A stretch of DNA of 64,000 bases, from NCBI GenBank assembly GCA_019075905.1, contig JAGXAM010000005.1, positions 1 through 64,000 on the forward strand. The letters run 5' to 3'. The stretch's first letter is position 1, and each line of letters begins with the position of its first letter. This document shows positions 54,812 through 62,627 of the stretch, piece by piece. Source of the DNA: Hyphomicrobiales bacterium (lineage in GTDB: Bacteria > Pseudomonadota > Alphaproteobacteria > Rhizobiales > Beijerinckiaceae). A program made the position numbers and the translations under genes. A model generated the notes under the pieces. The model did not search any database. It was not told the DNA's origin and saw nothing but the letters and a program-made list of their open reading frames with translations.

Positions 54812-55447
54812 ATGTATATCCCGAAGCAGTTTCGCGAGACCCGCGCGGATGTGATTTTGCAGGCGCTCAATGACCTGCGCTTGGGCATTCTTGTCAGCGC
54901 CGGGGAGGAGGCGGTGGAAGCAACCCACCTGCCGCTGCTGGCCGATTATGACACGGCCGGGCGCCTTCGCCTGCGCGGCCATGTGGCGCGCGCCAATCAG
55001 CAATGGCGAAGGCTGGCGGGCGCGAGGGCGCTGGTGATCTTTCAGGGGCCGCATGCCTATATATCGCCTTCGTTTTATCCATCCAAGCATGAGCACGGCA
55101 AAGTTGTGCCAACATGGAACTACCTCGCCATTCATGTCAGCGGGCATGCGACGGCTATAGATGATGCCGACTGGCTGCGCGATGTGGTCGGGCACCTGAC
55201 AGAGGCGCAGGAGGCGGGGCGGGCCCGTCCCTGGGCGGTGGGCGATGCGCCGGAGGATTACATTGCCGGGATGGTGAAGGCGATCGTCGGGGTGGAGATT
55301 ATCGCTGAAAACATTGAAGCATCTTGGAAATTTGTGCAGCACCGCAGCGAGGCCGACCGCCTAGGCGTGATCGCCGGGCTGAGCGATGCAAATCCCGAGG
55401 TTGCCGACATGATGAGCGCGCTGGAAAAAGATCGCTCGGGGGAATGA
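54812..55447 (+). CDS. paiB: PaiB-family FMN-binding protein
   Basis: A 211-residue protein with the split-barrel pattern of PaiB: MYIPKQFRETRADVILQAL, HLPLLADYDTAGRLRLRGHVARANQQWR, VIFQGPHAYISPSFYPSKHEHGKVVPTWNYLAIHVSGHATAI and MVKAIVGVEIIAENIEASWKF. PaiB was first described in Bacillus as a negative regulator of sporulation and protease genes; its action in Gram-negatives is unclear. It starts 5 bp after pyrB. Confidence 0.88.
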   Translation: MYIPKQFRETRADVILQALNDLRLGILVSAGEEAVEATHLPLLADYDTAGRLRLRGHVARANQQWRRLAGARALVIFQGPHAYISPSFYPSKHEHGKVVPTWNYLAIHVSGHATAIDDADWLRDVVGHLTEAQEAGRARPWAVGDAPEDYIAGMVKAIVGVEIIAENIEASWKFVQHRSEADRLGVIAGLSDANPEVADMMSALEKDRSGE

Positions 55448-55547
55448 TCGCGCCGCCGCGGCGCCATGCCCGGCACAAGAATTGCTCAAGCCTTGCATCA
55501 CAGGGGTTGCAATCCCGCATCGGGATGGCACGCAAGGGGATATTGCC

Positions 55548-56057
55548 ATGAAGCTTCGCATTGCCGTGTCGGGATTTTGTCTGGCCCTGGCCGCCTCTGG
55601 GCTTGGCTATCGCGCCTATGCCGGCATAAGGGCGCAGGACCGGGAAGCCGTGCGCCAGCAGCTTGCAAGCCTGCATTTTGCGCCCTTTGCCCGCCAGAAG
55701 GTGGTTTATCATATCACCGGCAGCGGCGGCTGGTTCGCGGAGCATTACTTCCACGTCCTGGGCTCGATCAAAAACCATCTTGATGCCGTCGGCGGCCATA
55801 ATATCGATCTGCGGGTGGTGCTGCAGGCGCGCGGCATCGCCCTGCTCGAAGATGCCGAGAGCAATGCCGCCCTGGCCCACAAGATCGATGCCTTGCGCCG
55901 GCGCGGGGTTCGCTTTCTCGTATGCCGCAATTCCCTGATCGGCGGCGGTGTTGAACCTTCCAGGCTTTATGGCCTCAAAAAAAGTGACATTGTCGAAGCC
56001 GGCGTCGCTGAAGTCGCGGCCCTGGAAGCTCGGGGCTTTGTCTATCTGAAAATGTGA
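55548..56057 (+). CDS. Exported DsrE-like protein
   Basis: A 169-residue protein with an N-terminal signal or anchor (MKLRIAVSGFCLALAASGLGYRAYA) and a DsrE/DsrF-like domain: KVVYHITGSGGWFAEHYFHVLGSIKNHLDAVG, IDLRVVLQARGIALL, and RRRGVRFLVCRNSLIGGGVEPSRLYGL. The cysteine in FLVCRNSL is at the position used by sulfur-relay DsrE proteins. A periplasmic sulfur-carrier role is only inferred. The ATG at 55548 has AAGGGG upstream. Confidence 0.78.
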   Translation: MKLRIAVSGFCLALAASGLGYRAYAGIRAQDREAVRQQLASLHFAPFARQKVVYHITGSGGWFAEHYFHVLGSIKNHLDAVGGHNIDLRVVLQARGIALLEDAESNAALAHKIDALRRRGVRFLVCRNSLIGGGVEPSRLYGLKKSDIVEAGVAEVAALEARGFVYLKM

Positions 56058-56241
56058 TGGCAGTTGCAGGACCTGGCGACACGCGCGTCCATGGCGTGCG
56101 GGGCACGGGCAGGCGCCGCCCTTGCCTGGGTAATGACCGCTGCTACAAAAGTGCAGCAATTGCGACTTGTCGCCCCCAAATGCCAATGCTATGCGAATGT
56201 ATAACAAATCCGCCGTGATTTAGTTTCCCTGGAGATGACTT

Positions 56242-57291
56242 ATGGAAATGCGCCGTCTTGGCCGCAATGGCCCGCTTGTGTCGCTGATCTGCCTTGGCAC
56301 CATGACTTTCGGCCAGCAAAATACCGAGGCCGAAGGCTTCGAACAGATGGATCATGCCATCGCTTCCGGCGTCAATTTCTTCGATACGGCAGAGACTTAT
56401 TCAATCCCGCCCAAGCCCGAGACCCAAGGCTCGACCGAACGGATCATCGGGCGGTGGCTGAAGGCGCGTGGCGGCCGCGACAAGCTGGTTCTGGCCAGCA
56501 AGGTGATGGGTCGCTCGCCGATGAACTGGTTGCGCGCTGATGGCAGCACGACCGAACTCAGCCGCGCGCAGATGACAGCGGCGCTCGAAGGCTCGCTGAA
56601 GCGGCTGCAAACCGACTATATCGATCTTTATCAATTGCATGCGCCCGACCGCGCCGTGCCGCAATGGGGTTCCAACCCGACGGTCTATACTGCGCCGCAG
56701 CCGGGGCAGACCCATGCCATCGAGGAGATCGTCGAAACGCTCGATGGCTTTGTCAAAGCCGGCAAAGTGCGCCAGGTTGGGCTTTCCAACGAGACGTCAT
56801 GGGGCACCATGCGTTTTGTCTCGGCGAGCGAGCGCAACGGCCACACCCGCGTCGCCTCCATCCAGAATGCCTATAATTTGCTGAACCGCACCTTCGAGAT
56901 CGGCCTTGCCGAGGTGGCGATGCGCGAGGACGTCGGGCTCCTGGCCTATTCGCCGCTGGCGCAGGGCTATCTCACCGGCAAATATCTCAATGGCGCGCGC
57001 CCGGCTGGCGCCCGCACCACATTGTTCAATCGTGGCCAGCGCTATGAGACGCCGGGCGCCGATATTGCCATTGCCGCCTATGTGGCGCTGGCGCACGAAC
57101 TCGGGCTTGATCCGGCGCAACTGGCGCTGGCTTTCGTCAACAGCCGCAAGTTTGTCACGTCCAACATCATTGGCGCGACGACCATGGCGCAGCTGCGGGT
57201 GGCGCTGGGATCGCTGGACGTGAAGATCACGCCGGAGATCGAGGCGCGGATCAATGCCATTCATCAGCTGCACATGAACCCCTGCCCTTGA
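56242..57291 (+). CDS. Aldo/keto reductase, Tas-like
   Basis: A 349-residue NADP(H)-dependent barrel oxidoreductase. It shows LGTMTFGQQNTEAEGFEQMDHAIASGVNFFDTAETY with the catalytic Asp and Tyr, KLVLASKVMG with the catalytic Lys, YIDLYQLHAPDRAVPQWG with the catalytic His, and SNIIGATTMAQLRVAL at the cofactor site. The closest known type is E. coli Tas; the substrate is unknown. It stands alone after a 184-bp gap. Confidence 0.92.
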   Translation: MEMRRLGRNGPLVSLICLGTMTFGQQNTEAEGFEQMDHAIASGVNFFDTAETYSIPPKPETQGSTERIIGRWLKARGGRDKLVLASKVMGRSPMNWLRADGSTTELSRAQMTAALEGSLKRLQTDYIDLYQLHAPDRAVPQWGSNPTVYTAPQPGQTHAIEEIVETLDGFVKAGKVRQVGLSNETSWGTMRFVSASERNGHTRVASIQNAYNLLNRTFEIGLAEVAMREDVGLLAYSPLAQGYLTGKYLNGARPAGARTTLFNRGQRYETPGADIAIAAYVALAHELGLDPAQLALAFVNSRKFVTSNIIGATTMAQLRVALGSLDVKITPEIEARINAIHQLHMNPCP

Positions 57292-57414
57292 GCGGGGCAC
57301 CGTGCGCGGCAATTTCCTGCTTGGAATTATCGACGTTCGGGCTTATAGCAACGTGATGGCGCGTAACCCCCCGGTTCCGCGCCGCGATTTTATGTGAAAC
57401 ATGACGGGACGGCC

Positions 57415-57606
57415 ATGGCCAGTGCTTTTGAATTCATCCAGCAGGTGCGCGCCGAGGCCGCCAAGGTCGTCTGGCCGAACCGGCAGGAAGTGATTTATAC
57501 GACGATCGTGGTGATCGCGATGTCGTTCCTTGCCAGTCTGTTTTTCCTTCTCACCGATTGGGTGATCAGCAATGCGGTGCTGTTCACCCTGTCCCTCGGC
57601 CATTAA
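57415..57606 (+). CDS. secE: Preprotein translocase subunit SecE
   Basis: A 63-residue protein with the conserved amphipathic stretch FIQQVRAEAAKVVWPNRQEVIYTT and a single membrane helix (about 31-52). This is the short, one-helix SecE form found in alphaproteobacteria. It clamps SecY in the SecYEG channel. The ATG at 57415 is preferred over an upstream GTG (57394). nusG follows 14 bp later. Confidence 0.94.
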   Translation: MASAFEFIQQVRAEAAKVVWPNRQEVIYTTIVVIAMSFLASLFFLLTDWVISNAVLFTLSLGH

Positions 57607-57620
57607 TCCCGGAGGCCGTC

Positions 57621-58151
57621 ATGGCAATGCGTTGGTACATCGTCCACGCCTATTCGAATTTTGAAAAAAAAGTCGCTGAATCGATCCGCGAGCATGCGGC
57701 GCAGCGCGGCCTGACCGACAAGTTTGAGGAAATTCTGGTTCCCAGCGAAAATGTCGTCGAGGTGCGCCGCGGGCGCAAGATCAATTCCGAGCGCAAGTTC
57801 TTCCCCGGCTATGTGCTGGTGCGTTGCGATTTGACGGATGATGTCTATCATCTCATCAAGAATGCCCCAAAAGTCACCGGCTTTCTGGGCACTGACAAGA
57901 AGCCGATGCCGATCCCGGATTTCGAGGCCGACCGCATCAAGGGCCACGTCAAGGAACGTGTCGATCACCCGACGCAGGCCATCCACTTCGAGGTGGGTGA
58001 AACCGTGCGGGTGGCCGACGGGCCGTTTGCATCCTTCAACGGCGTTGTCGAGGAGGTCGACGAAAGCCGCTCGCGCGTCAAGGTCGCCGTGTCGATCTTC
58101 GGCCGCGCCACCCCGGTTGATCTCGAATACGGCCAGGTCGAGAAGGTTTAA
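57621..58151 (+). CDS. nusG: Transcription termination/antitermination protein NusG
   Basis: A 176-residue factor that binds RNA polymerase and links it to Rho or to the ribosome. The NGN domain starts RWYIVHAYSNFEKKVAESIREHA and has KINSERKFFPGYVLVRCDLTDDVYHLIKN and VTGFLGTDKKP. The KOW domain reads EVGETVRVADGPFASFNGVVEEVDESRSRVKV. The ATG at 57621 follows GGAGG. The usual rplK does not follow; a terminator ends the unit. Confidence 0.97.
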   Translation: MAMRWYIVHAYSNFEKKVAESIREHAAQRGLTDKFEEILVPSENVVEVRRGRKINSERKFFPGYVLVRCDLTDDVYHLIKNAPKVTGFLGTDKKPMPIPDFEADRIKGHVKERVDHPTQAIHFEVGETVRVADGPFASFNGVVEEVDESRSRVKVAVSIFGRATPVDLEYGQVEKV

Positions 58152-58172
58152 GGGGCGCAGCCACGCGAACTT

Positions 58173-58198
58173 GCCCTTGAGTTTGGCCCTTGAGTTTG
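58173..58198. repeat. 13-bp perfect tandem duplication
   Basis: GCCCTTGAGTTTG occurs twice in direct tandem between the nusG stop and the terminator. It lies outside genes and is probably a simple duplication. Confidence 0.8.
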
Positions 58199-58217
58199 CA
58201 GTTCGCCTGACATTAAA

Positions 58218-58243
58218 AAAGCCAGCGGCGTGCCGCTGGCTTT
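58218..58243. terminator. Bidirectional intrinsic terminator
   Basis: AAAGCCAGCGG, loop CGTG, and CCGCTGGCTTT form an 11-bp stem preceded by an A-run and followed by T-rich sequence. It can stop secE-nusG transcription (plus) and the L,D-transpeptidase transcript (minus). Confidence 0.85.
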
Positions 58244-58269
58244 GATGTTTGTGCGCTATCTCCGCGCCG

Positions 58270-59013
58270 TTATGTCACGATCACCTTGGTGCCGAGATTG
58301 ACGCGGCTGTAGAGATCAACGACGTCGAGATTATGCATGCGGATGCAGCCCGAGGACATGGCGTGGCCAATCGATTCCGGCTCATTGGTGCCGTGAATGC
58401 GATAGTAAGTGTCCTGGTTGCCTTCCCACAGATAATGGGCGCGGGCGCCGAGGGGGTTGTTGATGCCGCCGGGCATGCCGACGGGGGCAGCGTATTTCTT
58501 CAATTCCGGCTGGCGCACGATCATATCTTCCGGCGGAATCCAGCGAGGCCATTCGCGCTTGATGCGCACATCGGCAATGCCTTTCCAGGCGAAACCGGCA
58601 CGCCCGACGCCGACGCCGTAGCGGATGGCGCGGCCATCGCCCAAAGTCAGATACAAGAAGCGCTTATGGGGAATGACATAAATCGTTCCGGCTTTCTCGC
58701 TGGTCGGATAAAGCACGACGCTGCGCAGGAAGGCGAGATCGACATGCTTGAAATCCAGCGGCGGAATCGGGTGGATGTCATGCGGCATGCCAGCATAGAC
58801 CGCCCGGTCAAACGGCCCCAGCTTGGGAATGTTGCCCGCCAGCAGATTGGCCGGTCGCAGGTCGCGATGGCCGGGTTTGACATAGGCATCAGGCGAAATG
58901 AAATGCGGCTGGTTGCCGTGCGTCGCCGCGACCTTGAGTTTATTGTTTGTGCTATCGGTGGTGCAACCAGCCAGCGCTGCCGCCCCACCCATTAAAAACC
59001 AACGTCTGTCCAT
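58270..59013 (-). CDS. L,D-transpeptidase (ErfK/YbiS/YcfS/YnhG family)
   Basis: A 247-residue lipoprotein-like enzyme. The N-terminus MDRRWFLMGGAAALAGC carries a twin-arginine-flanked hydrophobic stretch and a lipobox cysteine. The YkuD catalytic domain has IYVIPHKRFLYLTLGDGRAIRYGVGVG and RIHGTNEPESIGHAMSSGCIRM with the nucleophilic Cys and His. These enzymes make 3-3 peptidoglycan cross-links or attach proteins to peptidoglycan in the periplasm. It is transcribed toward the shared terminator. Confidence 0.93.
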   Translation of the reverse strand: MDRRWFLMGGAAALAGCTTDSTNNKLKVAATHGNQPHFISPDAYVKPGHRDLRPANLLAGNIPKLGPFDRAVYAGMPHDIHPIPPLDFKHVDLAFLRSVVLYPTSEKAGTIYVIPHKRFLYLTLGDGRAIRYGVGVGRAGFAWKGIADVRIKREWPRWIPPEDMIVRQPELKKYAAPVGMPGGINNPLGARAHYLWEGNQDTYYRIHGTNEPESIGHAMSSGCIRMHNLDVVDLYSRVNLGTKVIVT

Positions 59014-59068
59014 AAAACCGCCTCGATTCTTGCCTTCCGGCGGACATTCATACCAAACATGGTTAGCA

Positions 59069-59083
59069 GCAAGTTAAGCTTGC
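59069..59083. promoter_or_regulatory. Palindrome in the ldt/lepB intergenic region
   Basis: GCAAG-TTAAG-CTTGC is a 15-bp near-palindrome next to an AT-rich tract (TTATTAATTTTTT, 59088-59100) in the 205-bp divergent region. It may be an operator or a part of the ldt or lepB promoter. Nothing else is recognised there. Confidence 0.3.
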
Positions 59084-59218
59084 CAGTTTATTAATTTTTT
59101 GTGATGAGTGTGGCATTTCGGCATCAGCGCGAACGTGCCCCCAGTCTGCCTGTTTTATCTCTGCCTTGTGTTTGCCGCATCGCTCCAGTAGAGCTTGGCG
59201 ATCAGGAAGGATGAGGTA

Positions 59219-60088
59219 ATGAGCCAGATGACCGAGCCAGCGCAGACAGGAACTGGCGTGCCGACCAACTCGACGCCCGCAGCCGAAGGCGGCATTGGTG
59301 AGCTGCTCAAGGTGATCGCACAAGCCCTCGGCATTGCCCTGGTCGTGCAGACTTTCTTGTTCCAGCCCTTTGTCATTCCATCGGGATCGATGATCCCAAC
59401 CTTGCTGGTTGGTGATTATATCTTTATATCGAAATATTCTTACGGCTATTCAGAATATTCCATTCCATTCCTGCCGCAGGTTTACAAATTCATCGCCAGC
59501 TATTCATTCGATATGCTGAACTATACAACACCGTTCGATCCGCATTTTTTCAAGGGGCGGTTTTTCGCGGCCATGCCCAAGCGCGGCGACGTGATTGTTT
59601 TCAAGTTCCCGGGCGATAATGCGACTGATTATGTCAAGCGGCTGATCGGATTGCCGCGCGACACCGTGCAAATGATCAACGGACGGCTCACCATCAATAA
59701 TGTCACGGTGCCGCGCACGCCGATCGCGAGTTTCACGACCAAGGACGCCTATGGCAACGTCAAGCCGGTGCCGACCTATATGGAAGCCTTGCCAGGCGGG
59801 GTCAATCATGTCGAAATCCAGCTTAATGGCGATACCGGCATGTATGCCAATACCCAGGCTTTCCATGTGCCTGCCAATGAATATTTCATGATGGGCGATA
59901 ACCGCGACAATTCCTCCGACTCGCGGGTGCCGCCTAGCGAGGATGGCGTCGGCTTCGTGCCCTTCGACAATCTTGAGGGCCGTGCCCAGATCATCTGGTT
60001 CTCGATGAGGCCGGAGGATTCATTCTTCCAGTTCTGGAAATGGCCGCGCAGCATCCGGTGGTCGCGGCTGTTCACGCGGATTCGCTGA
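59219..60088 (+). CDS. lepB: Signal peptidase I
   Basis: A 289-residue inner-membrane protease that cleaves secretory signal peptides. One N-terminal helix (about 33-50) leads into the catalytic Ser57 in FVIPSGSMIPTLLVGD, and the base Lys140 is in DYVKRLIGLPRD. MMGDNRDNSSDSR is box E. The ATG at 59219 follows AAGGATGAGG. It heads the conserved lepB-rnc-era-recO operon. Confidence 0.97.
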   Translation: MSQMTEPAQTGTGVPTNSTPAAEGGIGELLKVIAQALGIALVVQTFLFQPFVIPSGSMIPTLLVGDYIFISKYSYGYSEYSIPFLPQVYKFIASYSFDMLNYTTPFDPHFFKGRFFAAMPKRGDVIVFKFPGDNATDYVKRLIGLPRDTVQMINGRLTINNVTVPRTPIASFTTKDAYGNVKPVPTYMEALPGGVNHVEIQLNGDTGMYANTQAFHVPANEYFMMGDNRDNSSDSRVPPSEDGVGFVPFDNLEGRAQIIWFSMRPEDSFFQFWKWPRSIRWSRLFTRIR

Positions 60089-60089
60089 T

Positions 60090-60821
60090 TTGCCGCGCGC
60101 TGCCAGCGAGCTGCAACAGCTGCAACGACGGCTCGGGCTGGCGTTTTCGGATCAAAAATTGCTGGAGCAGGCGCTCACGCATGCGAGCTCGCTGCCTTTG
60201 GGCGCGTCGCGCGGCGCCAGCTACCAGCGGCTGGAATTTTTGGGCGACAGGGTGCTGGGCCTTGCGGTCGCGGACATGTTGCGGCGCACCTTCGTCGACA
60301 GTGACGAGGGCGAGTTGTCGCGGCGGCTGGCGGAGCTGGTGCGACGCGAGAGTTGCGCCGAGGTCGCGGCGGAGTGGCAGCTTGGTGCTTATGTGCGGCT
60401 GGGCGAGAGCGAAATGCAGGCCGGCGGGGCGCGCAAGATCGCCATTCTCGCCGATGTCTGCGAGGCGCTGATCGGCGCGGTCTTTGTCGATGCCGGTTTT
60501 GAGGCGGCCCAGAAACTGGTGGCTGCGGCATGGATGACGCGGATGCACGCGCCGCGGCGGCCGCTGCGCGATGCCAAGACCCAGTTGCAGGAATGGGCGC
60601 AGGGCGTCGGCCTGCCACCGCCAACCTATAGCGAGATCGAGCGCACCGGCCCGGCGCATGCGCCGCATTTCGTGCTGGCTGTCGAGGTTTTGGGGCATGA
60701 GCGCTTCATTGCCTCTGGTGCCAGCAAGCGTGTGGCCGAGCAGGCGGCAGCGCGCGGCTTTCTCGACCGTCTTGAACATGATGCCACGTCGCGGGCGGGC
60801 TCGAAACGGAGCGGCGGATGA
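60090..60821 (+). CDS. rnc: Ribonuclease III
   Basis: A 243-residue double-strand RNA endonuclease that processes rRNA and mRNAs. The signature LEFLGDRVLGL with metal-binding acids, and ILADVCEALIGAVFVDAGFEA, mark the RNase III domain. The dsRNA-binding domain covers about residues 155-230. It starts with TTG at 60090, 2 bp after the lepB stop, and overlaps era by 4 bp. The start has little choice because lepB ends just upstream. Confidence 0.97.
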   Translation: MPRAASELQQLQRRLGLAFSDQKLLEQALTHASSLPLGASRGASYQRLEFLGDRVLGLAVADMLRRTFVDSDEGELSRRLAELVRRESCAEVAAEWQLGAYVRLGESEMQAGGARKIAILADVCEALIGAVFVDAGFEAAQKLVAAAWMTRMHAPRRPLRDAKTQLQEWAQGVGLPPPTYSEIERTGPAHAPHFVLAVEVLGHERFIASGASKRVAEQAAARGFLDRLEHDATSRAGSKRSGG

Positions 60822-61732
60822 GCGCTGAAGCAGATACAGCCTGTGGCTTTGTGGCGCTGATCGGCGCACCCAATGCCGGCAAATCGACCTTGCTGAATGC
60901 CCTGGTCGGGGTGAAAATCTCGATCGTGTCGCACAAGGTGCAGACCACACGCATGCTGGTGCGCGGCATTGCCATGGAAGGGCCGGCGCAGATCATTTTC
61001 GTCGATACGCCGGGTATTTTTTCACCCAAGCGGCGGCTGGACCGGGCCATGGTCGCCTCGGCCTGGAGCGGGGCGGGTGATGCCGATGTGATCGCGCTGC
61101 TGGTTGACGTCAAGCGCGCCCATGATGACGACACGCTTGCCATTCTCGATGGTCTGGCCGCGCAAAAGCGCAACAAGGTTTTGATTCTCAACAAGATTGA
61201 TACGGTTGAGGCGGCCACCCTGCTGGAGATTTCCAGCGCCCTCAATGCCCGGGCAGCGTTTTCCTCGACCTTCATGGTCTCGGCCTTGCGCGGCTATGGG
61301 CTGGCCGACATGCGCGCCAAACTGGCGACGATGATGGCGCCGGGCCCCTGGCTTTACCCGGAAGACCAGGTCTCGGATGCGCCCCTGCGCCTGCTGGCCT
61401 CGGAAATCACCCGCGAGAAGATGTTTTTGCGACTGCATGATGAATTGCCCTATCGCTCGCATGTCGAGACCGACAGCTGGAAACATCTGCCGGATGGATC
61501 GGCGCGCATCGAGCAGACGATTTTTGTCGAGCGCGATGGCCACAAGAAGATCGTCATCGGCGAGGCCGGGCGGACGCTGAAGGCGATTGGCACAGCGGCG
61601 CGGCGCGACATTGCCGAGGCGGCGGAATGTCCGGTGCATCTGTTCCTGCACGTCAAGGTGCGTGCCAATTGGGCCGATGATCCGGCGCGTTACCGCGAAA
61701 TGGGGCTGGAATTTCCCAAAGGCGGCAGCTGA
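60818..61732 (+). CDS. era: GTPase Era
   Basis: A 304-residue GTPase for 16S rRNA maturation and 30S assembly. G1 is LIGAPNAGKSTLLNAL, G2 is in VSHKVQTTRMLVRGI, G3 is FVDTPGIF and G4 is LNKID. The C-terminal KH domain has QTIFVERDGHKKIVIGEAGRTLKAIGTAARRDI. It starts inside the rnc stop (ATGA). Confidence 0.98.
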   Translation: MSAEADTACGFVALIGAPNAGKSTLLNALVGVKISIVSHKVQTTRMLVRGIAMEGPAQIIFVDTPGIFSPKRRLDRAMVASAWSGAGDADVIALLVDVKRAHDDDTLAILDGLAAQKRNKVLILNKIDTVEAATLLEISSALNARAAFSSTFMVSALRGYGLADMRAKLATMMAPGPWLYPEDQVSDAPLRLLASEITREKMFLRLHDELPYRSHVETDSWKHLPDGSARIEQTIFVERDGHKKIVIGEAGRTLKAIGTAARRDIAEAAECPVHLFLHVKVRANWADDPARYREMGLEFPKGGS

Positions 61733-61737
61733 GCGCC

Positions 61738-62502
61738 ATGGACTGGCAGGACGAAGCTCTGGTGATGGGCACGCGTCGTCAGGGCGAAACCTCGGTTATT
61801 CTCGAAGTCATGACGCAGGGCCATGGCCGCCATTTCGGCATCGTGCGCGGCGGGCGCTCCCGCAAGCTGCAACCGGTGCTGCAAAGCGGCAATTCGCTGA
61901 TCGTCAGCTGGCGGGCCCGGCTTGAAGAGCAACTCGGGACGTTTGTGATCGAACCGGTGACCTTGCGGGCCGCCGACATGATGGCCACCGAAGCGGCACT
62001 GCAGGGGGTCAGCCATCTTGGCCATCTGTTGCGGCTGTTGCCGGAACGCGAGGCTTTTGACGGGTTATATGCGCTGGCGCTGCTGATCTGCCAGCGGCTG
62101 GCCGGCGAGGATCACGCTGCGCCGTTGATGGCGGTCCTGGAACTGGCGCTGCTGCGCGAACTGGGTTTCGGTCTTGATCTCAGCGCTTGCGCGCTCACCG
62201 GCTCGCGCGAGCATCTGGCCTTTGTCTCGCCGCGCACCGGGCGTGCCGTTACTGCCGAAGCTGGCCTGCCATGGGCCGGCAAACTGCTGCGCCTTCCCGA
62301 TTTCATGGCGCGCAGCCAGGCGCTGGGGGCGGCCGGTCAGGTATCCGGCACGGAACTGGCCGATGCCTTCAGGCTCACCGCGCATTTTCTCGACCAGAAT
62401 ATATATGGGCCGCGCGGGCAGGAGGTGCCGATGGCGCGGCGGCGCTATGTGGCGCTGGTGACGGGCGAGGCGATGCAAGCCGACCCGCCTGGCAAGGCGT
62501 AA
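61738..62502 (+). CDS. recO: DNA repair protein RecO
   Basis: A 254-residue RecFOR-pathway protein that helps load RecA. The OB-fold start reads MDWQDEALVMGTRRQGETSVILEVMTQGHGRHFGIVRGGRSRK, with LQSGNSLIVSWRARLEEQLGTF and LELALLRELGFGLDLSACALTG following. It starts 5 bp after era and ends the operon. Confidence 0.94.
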   Translation: MDWQDEALVMGTRRQGETSVILEVMTQGHGRHFGIVRGGRSRKLQPVLQSGNSLIVSWRARLEEQLGTFVIEPVTLRAADMMATEAALQGVSHLGHLLRLLPEREAFDGLYALALLICQRLAGEDHAAPLMAVLELALLRELGFGLDLSACALTGSREHLAFVSPRTGRAVTAEAGLPWAGKLLRLPDFMARSQALGAAGQVSGTELADAFRLTAHFLDQNIYGPRGQEVPMARRRYVALVTGEAMQADPPGKA

Positions 62503-62627
62503 ATGCTGTCACCACAGGTAAATTTCGTATTTTAACTTCGGCGTAACCCTGATTCGATAACATCCTCACCTGTGACATTTGCGTGACTCGGCTCCTTGTT
62601 GGGGCCGGGTGGTTGAGGACAGGCGTG

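Noticed and set aside
57292-57414. Search for a tRNA-Trp before secE
   Set aside because: No cloverleaf or T-arm signature in this gap; the only tRNA found is at 156-231.
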